A stretch of DNA of 64,000 nucleotides from Mesostigma viride (taxonomy: Eukaryota > Streptophyta > Mesostigmatophyceae > Mesostigmatales > Mesostigmataceae): positions 44,945 to 108,944 of the forward strand of contig RPFO01000030.1 of the NCBI GenBank assembly GCA_009746045.1, in the 5' to 3' direction. The notes beneath the pieces were generated by a model. The model had not been told where the DNA came from. It did no database searches and worked only from the letters and a program-made list of their open reading frames with translations. Each line of letters opens with the position of its first letter. The stretch's first letter is position 1. This document shows positions 1 through 11,060 of this stretch, in pieces. The position numbers and the translations under genes are program-made.

Positions 1-2595
1 CCACATTATTAGGCACAGGCGCCTGGGCCTAGCCGGGCACCTGGCCCGCACAGATCAGGTAGACACATCAGATAGACTAGCTGGCACCAAGCCCGCCCAG
101 CCTGGGCGATATCGGTCCTCACCTGGCGTGCCCCAGGACGCGCGCGGCCGGGCCGCCACCCGTGGACTTTTCGTGATAGACTCGGCTGCCATGGACATGT
201 GCTACACTAGACGTGACGGGCTCACCCCCGGGCAGCCTCCTGGTTTGTCTGTAATATGGAGGAAGATGGTACGCAAGGATAGATGGCACGTAGTGATGAA
301 GGAGACCACCCCCAAGTCTGTGGGGGCTCCGCGTGTGACAGCGTATGGCATTCATAGCGATTCGGGCCGCGGTGCCCACACCCCTGTAACTAGGACCCTG
401 TACACACCCCTGTACCTAGATAGCTTACACCATCCATTCCATCCCATGTTCCCCTCCCACTGAGGACTTATGCTCACGTGACGCAGTCACGTGTCTATTA
501 ATTAATTAATTAATTAACGATGATGCAAGCATGTTGTCCTATTATGCTGGAAGGGAAATGAGTTGATTGGCATGGTTGGTGGCCGCGGTGGTGTGTAGTA
601 CGACCGCACTCCCATGCTAGCATTTTGCTACCAAGGCTCAGTCCTATTTATAGGACTGGCAGCGTTTTGCATGTTTCAGGCAGTGCCAGTGGCCGAATTG
701 AGTCCAGTTTTTTGCCACAGTTCAAGAACTCTAATATCTACATGCCTATGGTTTTTAATAGTTGGATATGGATTTTATTGGATTTTACACACTCGTGCTT
801 CCACCAAGGCATAGTGGACCGCACTGCCTTTCAGAAACGCTGTAGCGCCTCCACTCTCATCTATTGCCAAGAATATACCCATTTCATGACAAATTTTGTT
901 ACTCAAAAGCTGACCTGCTGTTCTATTCCTGCTCCACAATACCAGCCTGGTATCCACAATTCAAGGGATCCCGACAACTAGGCCTCCCGTATTCCAAGTA
1001 GCCGCACCTACAGTTCCTGATTGGGTTCCTTTAAACATAACGAGGCCCACACCAGCGGCAGCAGCAGAGATTCTGTTGCCACCCTTTTCAAAGCTCATCC
1101 CAGGAATTAATTAGGACCATAACTCCGTTGGGAGTATATGTAGCGCATATCCCTGAGAAGGGGCATATGGACTGTAATACATTCTAGGCTACTTCCTGCG
1201 CTTGGGTAGTGTGTAAACTACACAAGCCTCTGCGTGCACAAAGTGCACCTGCACCACCATGATGTATCAGAGCTCGTAAGGCCTGGCATGGGGTGGAAGA
1301 TTATTATGGCTAGGCAATGGCTAGGGTGCATGGCATCTCAGCAGAGAGCAGCTCTCTGCATGGGCACAGCATAACTAGATAAAGCTAGGCATCATCTTCC
1401 CAGGAAAGGAGAACCATCCCAGGAAGCAGTTGATAAACTTGGGCAGGCAGGCCTTTGCACTTAGCACACTCAGTGGGATAAAGGTACTCCAAAGAACCAC
1501 ACACAGAACAGCCCCCCATGCTGTTCGTCCCACACAGCCCACATTTCGAGCATGTCGATGTTTGCCCAGGCTGACCGCTTCCTCTCCATAAAGTGGACTT
1601 GCAACAACGCGCACATGGATACAGGAATCCAGCGGCCTGATACAGTGGCACACAAGCACCACGCACATTGCTTTGAAAGTGCCAATCAGCCTACTAATGG
1701 GGCAGCAAGAAAAGGTATGATGCATAGTCACAATTGTCACGAGAACTGATAAGAAGGGAGATGCGCTATCAATGCCCTATGTCACAACAGTAAGGGAGTT
1801 TCAACCGCTTCACGCTTATTGATCGATGGATTCGTGAGAGTGCGATTGATGATGAGGGAGTCGGGGAGATGCCAGTTGGAAGCAGTCCCCACAAAATTAT
1901 AAGCAAAGAAAGCGCACCCACTAGAGGACGGACAAGGAAGGACAAAACATCGTGTGCTTCTGGGGTACGTGTGTGCTTGTGCTGAGTGCTTGTATTGAAT
2001 CTAAAACAGCCAACCTTCAATTCACTTGCCGGCCAAGTGAATCCTGGACAACACCAGCTGCATAACCACGGTAGGGAGAGTACTCCAATCAGAATCCTCA
2101 ACGTACATCTTCCACCTAACAGCTATCAGCTAGTGTGATTACCGTAGAAGATATTATGCCTGTATACACATGCGAACCTGAGCCATACATGAAAATAAGC
2201 ACACGCTAGCATACATGTGAGCCTCCATGCTTGCATTGTTATATTATTATGCTAATGTGTGCCTGGTCACCATTTGCTTACATGCTTATGTCAGTGCTCA
2301 GCATACTTGGATGTCGATCTGAGGTCGATCAAACGTGTCTGAACAAAAGGCGCCATCTTCCATTGAATTACAAACGTCTCCTTACCGCCTGCCATAACCC
2401 GTTCCTGCTTTATTTCAGCGCGGCCCAAGGCTTGCTCACCTATTCCCTACCTGTCTCATGTCTCCGCTCAGTTCAAATCCCCCCAACTTACGACTGCTCA
2501 CCTCCTCTTAAGGTCTCTCTGCCTGCTCCTTCATTATCGCCCGCGAACAGCGTGGCACCAACTGTCCCCCCAATGACATGAGAGTGCCCTGAAAA
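1..2595. other. Gene-poor host sequence, no supported gene
   Basis: Only short unrelated reading frames occur on both strands, with no recognisable domain or convincing splice pairs. A short TTAA-type microsatellite lies at about 498-519. The stretch directly downstream (2596 onward) is the 3' end of a minus-strand gene, so part of this may be its 3' flank. Confidence 0.6.
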
Positions 2596-3737
2596 CTAGC
2601 TCACCTCCTCTCCCCTCTCCGCCTGCTTAGTCACCATCGCTCGCGCTGCCTGCAATTGGCGCTCCAGCTCTGCAGACACGCCCGCCAGCTGTGCCTCCCT
2701 CTCCACCAGGGCTTGTTCCGCTGCGGCCGCCCTGGCTTTGAGGTGCTGAAGCTCCTTCTCCTTGGCTTCTAGTCTCAGGGAATTCTGTGCTGCTTGCTGC
2801 CTCCAAAACTCCACCTGCGCCTCCAGGGACGAAACTTGGGCCTCGAGCTCTGCCTTGGCGGAACCTGCAATAAACGGCCCATTCTCAAGTCCCTCTGGGC
2901 CTAGCACCACCCGCGCCAGCACATCACAACTTCCCTCTTGGGGACTTGGCAGCAAAACCTCCTCCTCTCCATGCGTGCTGGACGAGCCCACTATGCTGCT
3001 GAGCTCAGCAATCTTCCGCCTCACCTCCTCCAGCTCTTGAACATAATGCTGGCAGCTGCAAGCCTTGCTGCCCGAGCTTGCAGCTGCCCCCTGCGATGAA
3101 AAAAAGCGGAGATAGCAATATAAATCAGTAAGCATGAGATCCATTCCTAGGCTGATTAAGGACGTCAGAATAATGACCCACCTAGACAAAAAAGCACAGC
3201 GCAGCCCTGCATGGAAAAGCGTGCCTCATTATGGCTTTAACCACCACAGCGCAGTGGCTTCATGGCAGCACACGATAACTAGCAAGCAAGCCATATAGTA
3301 TGCAGCTTTGCTGAAAAAATACACGCATCCACGCGGAAAATAATGTATAGCTACATAGAAATAAAGCCTGTCCCTTCCTTTCATTCGCAAAGTTCTCATC
3401 GCAAATGACGATACAATTGTACTAGAAGTACATCAACTGCGGGTAAAGGATGCCTAACCAAGTCTGTCCAAGGACCAAGCAACCAACAACAAACCTGATC
3501 ATGCCCCCAATTAGCTTGTACAAAAGCGAGGTCTAGGTCCTGCCTCCCGCTTCCATTGGCCACCGAAACTGTACCCATATCCTCGGAGCATAGTTGGGAA
3601 AACTTGCAACTCCCATGGTCCTCCAGAGGAGCCGGACTGTCCTCGCGGCGAGATGGCTCAAAATCGCTCGCAGAACTCTTTACGATCGCAGGGGCGGAAC
3701 CATGGCAAGCATTCATCTTATCTGCACTGCCTTCCAA
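2596..3737 (-). CDS. Two-exon coiled-coil protein of unknown function
   Basis: Two minus-strand exons can be joined. Exon 1 is 3495-3737 (81 codons, ending in CAG before a GTTTGT donor). Exon 2 is 2596-3090, after a TTTTTTCATCGCAG acceptor. Both junctions are phase 0 and give 245 residues. The first 80 residues are Ser/Asp-rich and look disordered. Residues about 95-113 and about 158-240 are strongly heptad-like, rich in Ala, Glu, Gln and Leu, and predict a long coiled coil. No catalytic motif, signal peptide or membrane segment is visible. The function is not recognised; a structural or scaffolding role is only an inference from the coiled coil. Further 5' exons upstream of 3737 cannot be excluded, because the ATG chosen is simply the first in the open frame. 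The 404-nt intron is typical of the host part of the window. Confidence 0.55.
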
Positions 3738-5160
3738 TTATTGTTTGATGGGCTAAAACATCCTAGAAGATACCGAGTGTAAGCCTTCACGCGCTTTAAA
3801 GAAAAAAGACGCATGCGAAGCTATGTAAGTAAAACGTACAGCGCTCTTTCCGACAAGGGGGGAACAACAGGCATCGGCAGCTCGTAACCCAACACACGCA
3901 GCAGCCGCAAAATGCATTATAGCAAAGTTGAAGGGCCCCGATTACCGCTAAGCATCTGCATCCTGAGCACCTTCGTGCAGACTGCAGACTAGCAGCCCCC
4001 TCTCTCCTAGAGGAAATCTTTCCTGCATGGCTGCATCCTGTGTCACTTGTGAGTAATTATTACCGCAGGTCTTGCCATATCGGGCAAGAAAATTGCCAGA
4101 CTGTGAGACTACAGGGGTGTACTCACTGTACTGTAGGAAGCTCAAGCCTGCGCGACCTGTCCTCGGCCGGGAATGCCAGAAGTGGAACTGATGTCTGTCG
4201 ACTCACTCGATCCACGACTCATAAGTCACTAAAGTCAGTCAGTCTCATCAGTCATGATCAGTCATCAGTCATCACAACTCATCAGTCATCAGTGTTTGGA
4301 TTCCACGCCAGTCATAGCCAGACAGCTGACAGAGTATGTAATAAATGTGCTCCAGAAGTAATAACTGTTGTTGTTGTTGCCCACGCCACGTTGTGCTCCA
4401 GAAGTACAGCGGCCTGCGGCTGATGGACGATGGTAGAATTCGTCGACATACAACAAACCACAACATTCGATCGATGGGTACGTCTTGGGTAGTCGTGTGA
4501 AATTGTTGTGTTCACAAGTCATGGATGCTCTTGAACTCGTTCTTCTGCCTATTGTATCAAGACAAGAGACTCAGCGAAAAACCACAGGACCACAGGACCA
4601 CAGGACCACATGATGGCAGACAATCAAAGGATTATGACTGTCTGGAAACCAGCGACTGCTGGATATCATTACTACTTGGTACTTGAGCATGAGTCAGCTT
4701 CAGCCATGCCTGGTTTCGACAATGTAGGATTTGATTTATCAGGGCATTTCAAAGCCGTGTAAGGACTGCTGCGATAAGTAGTACACAGGATCACTGCACG
4801 AGAGGCATCATATCCGAAGACAATGCTGCAAAGCAACCCAGCGCCGGATACACAGTCTAGCAGCTATCAATTACCTCGCGTATGTAAATAAGCACTTCGC
4901 CAAGAAGTTGCGCAAAGCCGTGCACGTTAGAGCCAGCCACTTTTTCCTGGAGTCACGGTTGCCCTCCTCTTTGGCGCCTCACGTCGCCAATTTCTACATC
5001 TCTCGCCTTGCAACGTCATACGGTGATCGCTTCGACCTCTCGTATATGTCTCTTTCTGCAGCAGTAATTTTCGGAGGCAAGGTCGACTAATTAACGCTCG
5101 CGAGCCACGAGGCCTCATATGTTTCTGCTTTGCTGCTGTATCGAGCGTTAGGAAACCAAC
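3738..5160. other. Intergenic host sequence with short simple repeats
   Basis: No gene is supported. Visible simple repeats are an AGTCATC-type cluster (about 4225-4292), a short GTT run (about 4366-4380) and a tandem ACCACAGG run (about 4579-4610). The right end is presumably the promoter and 5' leader of the dynamin-like gene. Confidence 0.55.
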
Positions 5161-8100
5161 ATGGGAGGACCAAGCGTCCGGCATTTTGTGCGTCACCCCG
5201 AGCAATCCCTGTTCTTTGTAGGGAAAACCTTGGCGAGACTGCTGACCAAGTCGGCGTATGGGACGTTCTGGCGGATCATTTTAGAAAGGGGCCTGGACGG
5301 AGGGAGGTTTAATAGGCCGGTCATAATCGTGATCGGCCAAGAATCGGCCGGCAAAAGCTCGCTGCTGGAGCTACTTCTAAAATGCGAGATGTTTCCCCGC
5401 GACGTCAGCGCCTGCACTCGGGCGCCGATCCGCTTCATCCTGGTCCACGCCACCGACGAGTTGATCATGGTCGTCTTTCGAGGCGTGTCGACGAGGCTGG
5501 CGCGCAAGGAGGACGTGCTGGGCCACCTGCAGGGTGTGATGGACTCGTTGGTGGACGAGCAAGGCAACCCAACCATCACGGACGAAGAAGTGGTGGTGAC
5601 ACTGCACTCGCCGGAAGTGCCCGACTTTGAGCTGGTGGATTTGCCAGGCATCCGGGAGTTCCCTGAAAACCTGGCAAAACTGTCCAAGGCGTTGTCCCTG
5701 AAGTACATCACCTCGCCCTACTCGCTGATCGTCTGCGTCATCCCCGCACCCAACCCGCGCCTGACCAGCAGCCAGGCACTCGGCATGGTCATCGACAACG
5801 AGAAGCAGGCAAACACCATCCTGGCACTCACCATGGCCGACCGCGTGCAGGTACTTGCAGGTTTTGTGCCCAAGTACTTTGTGTAGGTTGGTGGTTGCTT
5901 GAACACCTTGGTTCCTACACAATGGGGTATGCTCAAGTACCGTGTGTGGTGATATGCAGCTGCGGCGTGGTAGCAACAAATAAGAGTAGGTAGTGTTCCT
6001 ACTAATCCACGCTTTGCAGTGGCCATGCATGTATTATAGTATGTGCAGCTGTTGCTTGGTGACAGCGGATATAAATAAATAAATAGCATTTTATCTGTGC
6101 ATTAGTTATGGCCATGTGTACATGTTTGTTTTCTTTGTTGTATTTGTCATCCACTAATCTAGCTTTCAGCTTTCCTTTGCCAACCGTTGAAGCATGTATG
6201 ATCTGTGTGCCACTCCTCAAACAGGTTTATACCAAGTACAGTACCAAAGTTCCTTGAAAGCGCGTATGAATACAGTTCTATGTCGTACAGGTATCGGTGG
6301 GTAATTGCTTGAACCCATGCTTTACCAGTGGTCATGCCTTATATGTAATTAGTTACCAGGTAGGGGGAGAGTTACTGTGAGACTGGTTTGTCGGTAGGCC
6401 AGCACGTGCCATTCTCTTTTGACAGGCTTTCCATGGCATGCCAGCAATTGTAGTGTGCTCTGCCTTGAATGCCGTCTGTGGTAGAAGGCGAAATTCAGTC
6501 ATCATACGCGTAGCATGTAGCATTGTTGTAATCTTGTCTGCCAACATGATTCCGAGCACGCAGTTTGTGAGAGACATGAGCCGGCTGTAACACCATGAAA
6601 CCTAGCTGCTGATACCCAAACAAGGTGGAAGGCTCTGAGTGGCCACAAGGGGAGGGGGGGGAGGGCACGAAGGTTTCTTCAAGGGTGGGGAGCTAATGAT
6701 AAAGCACTGGCTTAATTATTAATGACCACTTGTAATCAAGGCGGCCAGGAGACCTTGCTACGCTGATTGATGGGAAAATGCTGGCCTGGGCATTTGCTGG
6801 CATCTGCACATCTTGGGGTAAGGTAGCGGAACGATACGTGCTGGCATGGTGGCAAGTTACCAATCTTGCCACCATACTGGTACGAATGATAGTAATATCT
6901 GGGGACTGCCTCCTTTTTGCCGTCTATTCTGCATTGCTGCAGGTAAAGCTTGCTCTCTATTCCTGCCCGTAGTGGACCGGCCTTGTTGTGGGTCTTTACA
7001 GCGTTGTTGTAAGACCTGGCCAGGTGGGCCCCCCTTTTGTGACCGCTTTGTGGTTGGCAGCTGCTGGCACGCTTCTTAAACCTAAGTTGGCTCAATGGAT
7101 AAAAACGTGCCTCCGTTGGGAGGTCTCATGCCCCCTCAACGATGTGTGTCGTGTCCCCCTGACGTGCTTTGAATAACTGCGTGGCTGCCTGCGTTGGTCG
7201 GCGGCTTGTTTGTCGCATGCGGCGTGTCTCCTCCAGCCTAAGAGCCTGGAGCAGTTGCTCCTGTCCCGCGTCACCGGGGTGTCCAACGAAATCGCCGAGC
7301 TGAAGGGCCTGGCCGGGTGTGTGGCCGTGATCAACCGCAGCGAGCAGGACGAGTCCAGCCTGCAGGAAGCCGAGGTGGAGGAGGCGCGCCTGTTCGATGA
7401 GGTGATTGCCTACATGGTGGATGTGGGGCTGGACGACCGCTACCCGGTAGACAAAGTGGCTTCAGCCGTGACGTCAGGCAATCTCATGCGGATGCTGGAC
7501 GGCCTGTTTCGCCGCTTTATCTCCGACAACTGGAAGCCGCGGGCACTGGAGGACCTGGCACGGCAGTCCCAGGAGGCGGCGCAGGAGCTGCTCCGGCTGG
7601 GCACGCCTGTGGATCAGCTGGATTGGTTCCACCTGGTGCGCGTGGTGATGCAGCAAGCCCACATCGACATGCTCCGCAGCTTTGATGGGGCGAGCTTCCA
7701 GGACAAGATGCTGGCGTTCCACGCCGACGTTGAGTACAAGCCGGTCTCAGACCGCTTCCCCGTGGACAACGAGCTGTACCGGATGCATAAGGCGGTGGAC
7801 AGGTACACGGGCAGCGGCGCGGCGCCCGCGCACGCGCCGTTCATCCGGGACATCCAGGCGGCGATGGCTGCGGGGCTGCTGCAGGCGTTCCGCGATGACT
7901 TGGGCGCCGACATGGCCAAGATGCTGCCCAGCCGGTTTGAGAACCTGCTGGGGATGGTCAAGGAGAAGCTCGCGCAGGAGATTGAGAAGGAGGCCGGCGA
8001 CATCAACCGGATTGTGCGGGATGTTGCTGCCAGGGTGCTGCTGGAGAATGTCCCTGGCAGTGCCCCTGAGGGCAGCGGCGGGTTCATGGCGGCCGTGGCG

Positions 8101-8346
8101 GAGAGGAGCGTGCAGCAGGTGGGGCGCCAGCTGGCCATGGTTGCGCAGCGGCTGTTTGCTGACGTCGAGGAGTCGCCGGTCCATGCCGCGGCTACGGGGG
8201 GCGCTGTTTTGCACTTGAAGGAGGAGTTTACGGAGTGGCAGCGGCGGCGCAGGGAGTCGGAGGCCAAGGCAGCGGATATTGAGAAGTGCATGAATACCAT
8301 CTCCAACATCCACAAATACATGGAGCAGCAGGGCAACAGCCCGTGA
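5161..8346 (+). CDS. Dynamin-like GTPase (dynamin-related protein), two exons
   Basis: Exon 1 (5161-5850) and exon 2 (7237-8346) join in phase 0 across a 1,386-nt GT-AG intron (GTACTT donor, CTCCTCCAG acceptor), giving 599 residues. The N-terminal GTPase domain shows the dynamin P-loop GQESAGKSS (59-67), the G2 threonine in ACTRAP (T86), the G3 motif DLPG (160-163) and a G4-like TMAD (224-227). Dynamins usually have TKxD at G4, so the usual lysine is replaced by methionine. Exon 2 encodes the mostly helical middle/GTPase-effector part. No PH domain or proline-rich tail is seen, so it is like a short dynamin-related protein rather than classical dynamin. Dynamins self-assemble on membranes and use GTP hydrolysis for scission or fusion; which organelle is served here cannot be told. 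The ATG at 5161 is the first in frame. Confidence 0.9.
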
Positions 8347-9054
8347 GGAAGATTCATTTGCATGCCGAAGTCTTTGGATGAAGTGAGATGGCGTGCAGCA
8401 AGAATGACACTACTGCTGCCCGTTGGTTTCTTGCCACAGCCTGCCCGCGGCACGGCCTGACTCCTATATTGCATGTTGGTGCTGTGCAAACCCTCTTATC
8501 TATTGATGATTTACTTGATTTGGTGTGGATACAGTTTTTCTGGTTTGACTCTGCAATAGTCATTTTTCTTGTTCTTCTTTCTGCGAGTCTTTTGCCTATT
8601 TCTACTTATCAGCAAGCAATCATGGCTGTGTATATAGATCGCACCCACCCCTTGTCCGTGCATGCGGCATTGTTGTGTGGCCAGGCATTCAATGCTTCTG
8701 ACTGGTCATTGGATTGTTTTCTCAGGGTCCAGCAAGGCCCAAATAGGTCTTCTTCACATGCCTTATCGATGGGCCATTAATAAATTAATAAATGTCGATG
8801 GGCCATATCATGCTGTAATCATGGGTGTCAATGGGCATTAAATGGCACCACTTGTTGGCAACACCAACAGTAAGTGTGGAGTGACTAGTTTGGCAAGACT
8901 AAGCACTTGGTCCCCAAAGCTTGTGGATTTGCAGTTAGGCTGGCAGTGTGTGACGGAATCCTTTTTAAGGGCAAAAGAAAACTACCAAAGGCATTGATAT
9001 GATGCTGCTGGCTTGAAAGCATATTTGCACCAGGCCCGCCTGGCAGCCTTCATT
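8347..9054. other. 3' flank of the dynamin-like gene, no gene seen
   Basis: No supported reading frame. It probably contains the 3' UTR of the upstream gene; short TTAATAAATTAATAAAT runs at about 8776-8793 could serve in polyadenylation. Confidence 0.5.
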
Positions 9055-9190
9055 AAGGGGACGGGACATGCCCGAATATTTTGGCGCCAAAAAATTCGCG
9101 CCGGAACCGAAGGTCACAAATTTCACGTGCACGGTGCACGCACCCCTTGCGGAAGTGGCCATGGCGACTACGTTCAGGCGAAACTACCAC
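9055..9190 (+). repeat. Dispersed repeat, copy 1
   Basis: A block of about 120-135 bp sharing a clear common core with 29,356-29,475 in the same orientation. Both contain GCGCCAAAAAATTCGCGCC followed by a GTGCACG segment and TGGCCATGGCGAC. The AATTCGCGCC/GGCGC arms give it a weak inverted character. The two copies lie 20 kb apart in otherwise unrelated flanks, so this is a dispersed family, perhaps a small non-autonomous element or a conserved promoter-like module. Confidence 0.7.
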
Positions 9191-10449
9191 ACTAGGGCAG
9201 GCGAAATGCAAAAATTTTACTAGAATCTAAAAGACGATGAGTTTATGATGTTAGTTTGTGGCGGAAATCAGCTGGTTTACAATATCGCTGCTGTTTTTTT
9301 ATGCCATCGGCATGCATGGGGCCGGGTAATCTGAATTTTTTGGTCGCGCGGAATGAAATAGAATTCATGATAGCGGCTGTAAAATCGCGGCTTTGGGGGC
9401 TGTTCTGACCGTGAAGCAGGCATTAATATCGGTTGCATCGAATTCTAAACCGAGCTGGTGCTTTTTGCCAGATTTTCGGCCATTATCGGTAAGTAATTGT
9501 TCAGACCTGCGCAGTGCGTGTCTGACCTGTCCATGGAAGAACGGCTGTTGTTGCGCGCCTGGGCGAGGGATTTACGAGGGCAAGGTACAGATTTGTCGCG
9601 AATGTTATCTGCTATCCGTGCTTTCTTCTATGAGCTCATTGTTCGAAGTTTTTTGCGTTCTTTTTGGGCAGTTTCCGCCAGCTAGCTCGCCGTTCCTTGC
9701 CATTGTGTTGTCGAATACCTGGCAGCTTTAGATTGTTTTAGTTGATTTTGTGGTCAGGGCCGCTTCAGTCGCAGCCTGTACCTTCTCGGGAAGGTTTAAG
9801 GCATTTCATGAAACGTGTTCTAGCAAGGATGTTGTGCTTATGGACGCTTCTTGTTGTGTGAGGGTGACGCACCCTCTCTTCGCAGCGGCATCCCAGCGCT
9901 CATGCGCTGAAGGGCCGCCAATGGCTTCTTTGCATTTCATCGTGCAGGGATGGAGGTGTTATAGTGATTAAAATATGGAGATATTGCATTTGTGTGACTG
10001 CATGTAGATAGCTGCCACTATTGGTTTATTTGAGCTTTCCCTTGTTATGATGATGTGACAAGACTACAATGTGCTGAGCCAACCATGGTTGACATGGTTG
10101 ACTGCATGCAAGCTATGCATACCATGATCTCCTTGGTTCCTCGCCCTCCATAGTCCCTGTCTGGTGCCCATGGCGGGTAGGGCAGTTTAGGAGGCGTTGT
10201 TGTGTTGATTAGCTTGGCTGGAATCAACCTTCCACTCTAACCTGGGAGAAACATAGAAAATGCTGGTTAGGCATGTTGGTGCTACCATCTTTATTGCTAT
10301 GCACATAGTTGCAAGGCTGGCCATGCTTGAGGGGCGGTGAAGGCGTATGAGGTGCGTGGCCGCCCCATTTTACTTTCTAAACATATTTAACTTGGTTTTG
10401 GTGCATGTTGGATGGCATATGAAGTGTCATTGTGTCAATCTGCTTACTG
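9191..10449. other. No supported gene
   Basis: A stretch at about 9,504-9,583 (followed by a GTACAG donor-like site) could be one small exon, but the neighbouring acceptor and donor would leave a 16-nt intron, which is not believable. No domain is recognised. Confidence 0.5.
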
Positions 10450-11060
10450 AGTGGTCCTTAGCGCCTTGTCAGGTGGTCATGTAGGAAACCCATCAACTTG
10501 AGCAGTTCTTGTCACAATGACCCTCAACCTTGAGCATGTGTGGTTGTCAGCATGCAAGAGTTAATTATATGCGCTTTGATCAGTTTGCAGAGGTCTTTGA
10601 TGAAGAAGGAGATTCTAAAGTGGCCAGATGGTAACTAAAACCTCCTTGTAGCGTCTTCGTGGGTGGCCGTCTTGGAATGGTTGCAACCTGGGCAGTTGTT
10701 GTCAGAATGGCGTCAAACCTTGAACATAGGAGGTACCATATGTGCAGAGGTTGGCAGCACGTGGTTTGGCAAGTTTTTGCATGGTTTGGATGGATAAAGG
10801 GGTGTTAGTGTGGTACACTAAAAAACCTCCCTTAGCTTCGTCACAGGTGGCTACCTAGGAAATCCATCAACTAGAGCTGCGCTTGTCAGAATGACCTGAA
10901 AATTTGGGGCTGCATGTCCCCCCACCTGTAGTATTTGGGAATATATGGTGGAGCATGATATGATGTGTTTATGGTTTGATTTTTTTTTATTTATTAAAAA
11001 AGTACCTGTTTTGCGGGAAATCCATCAACGTGAGTAAACATGCTTATTTCTTGGTCCCAA
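10450..11060 (+). repeat. Diverged tandem repeats of about 185 bp
   Basis: Three related segments begin at about 10,450, 10,637 and 10,827, with a partial fourth near 11,015. Each has an ordered set of shared words: a TAG(C)G..TTCGT/CCTTGTC segment, a GGTGGC/TCAT..TAGGAAA(C/T)CCATCAAC segment, then GTCA(C/G)AATG(A/G)C. Spacing is about 185-190 bp, and the copies are only moderately similar, so this is an old tandem array. No coding capacity is evident. Confidence 0.6.

Noticed and set aside
9393-9731. Possible exon(s) of a small gene
   Set aside because: Splice sites would leave a 16-nt intron, and no domain is recognised.
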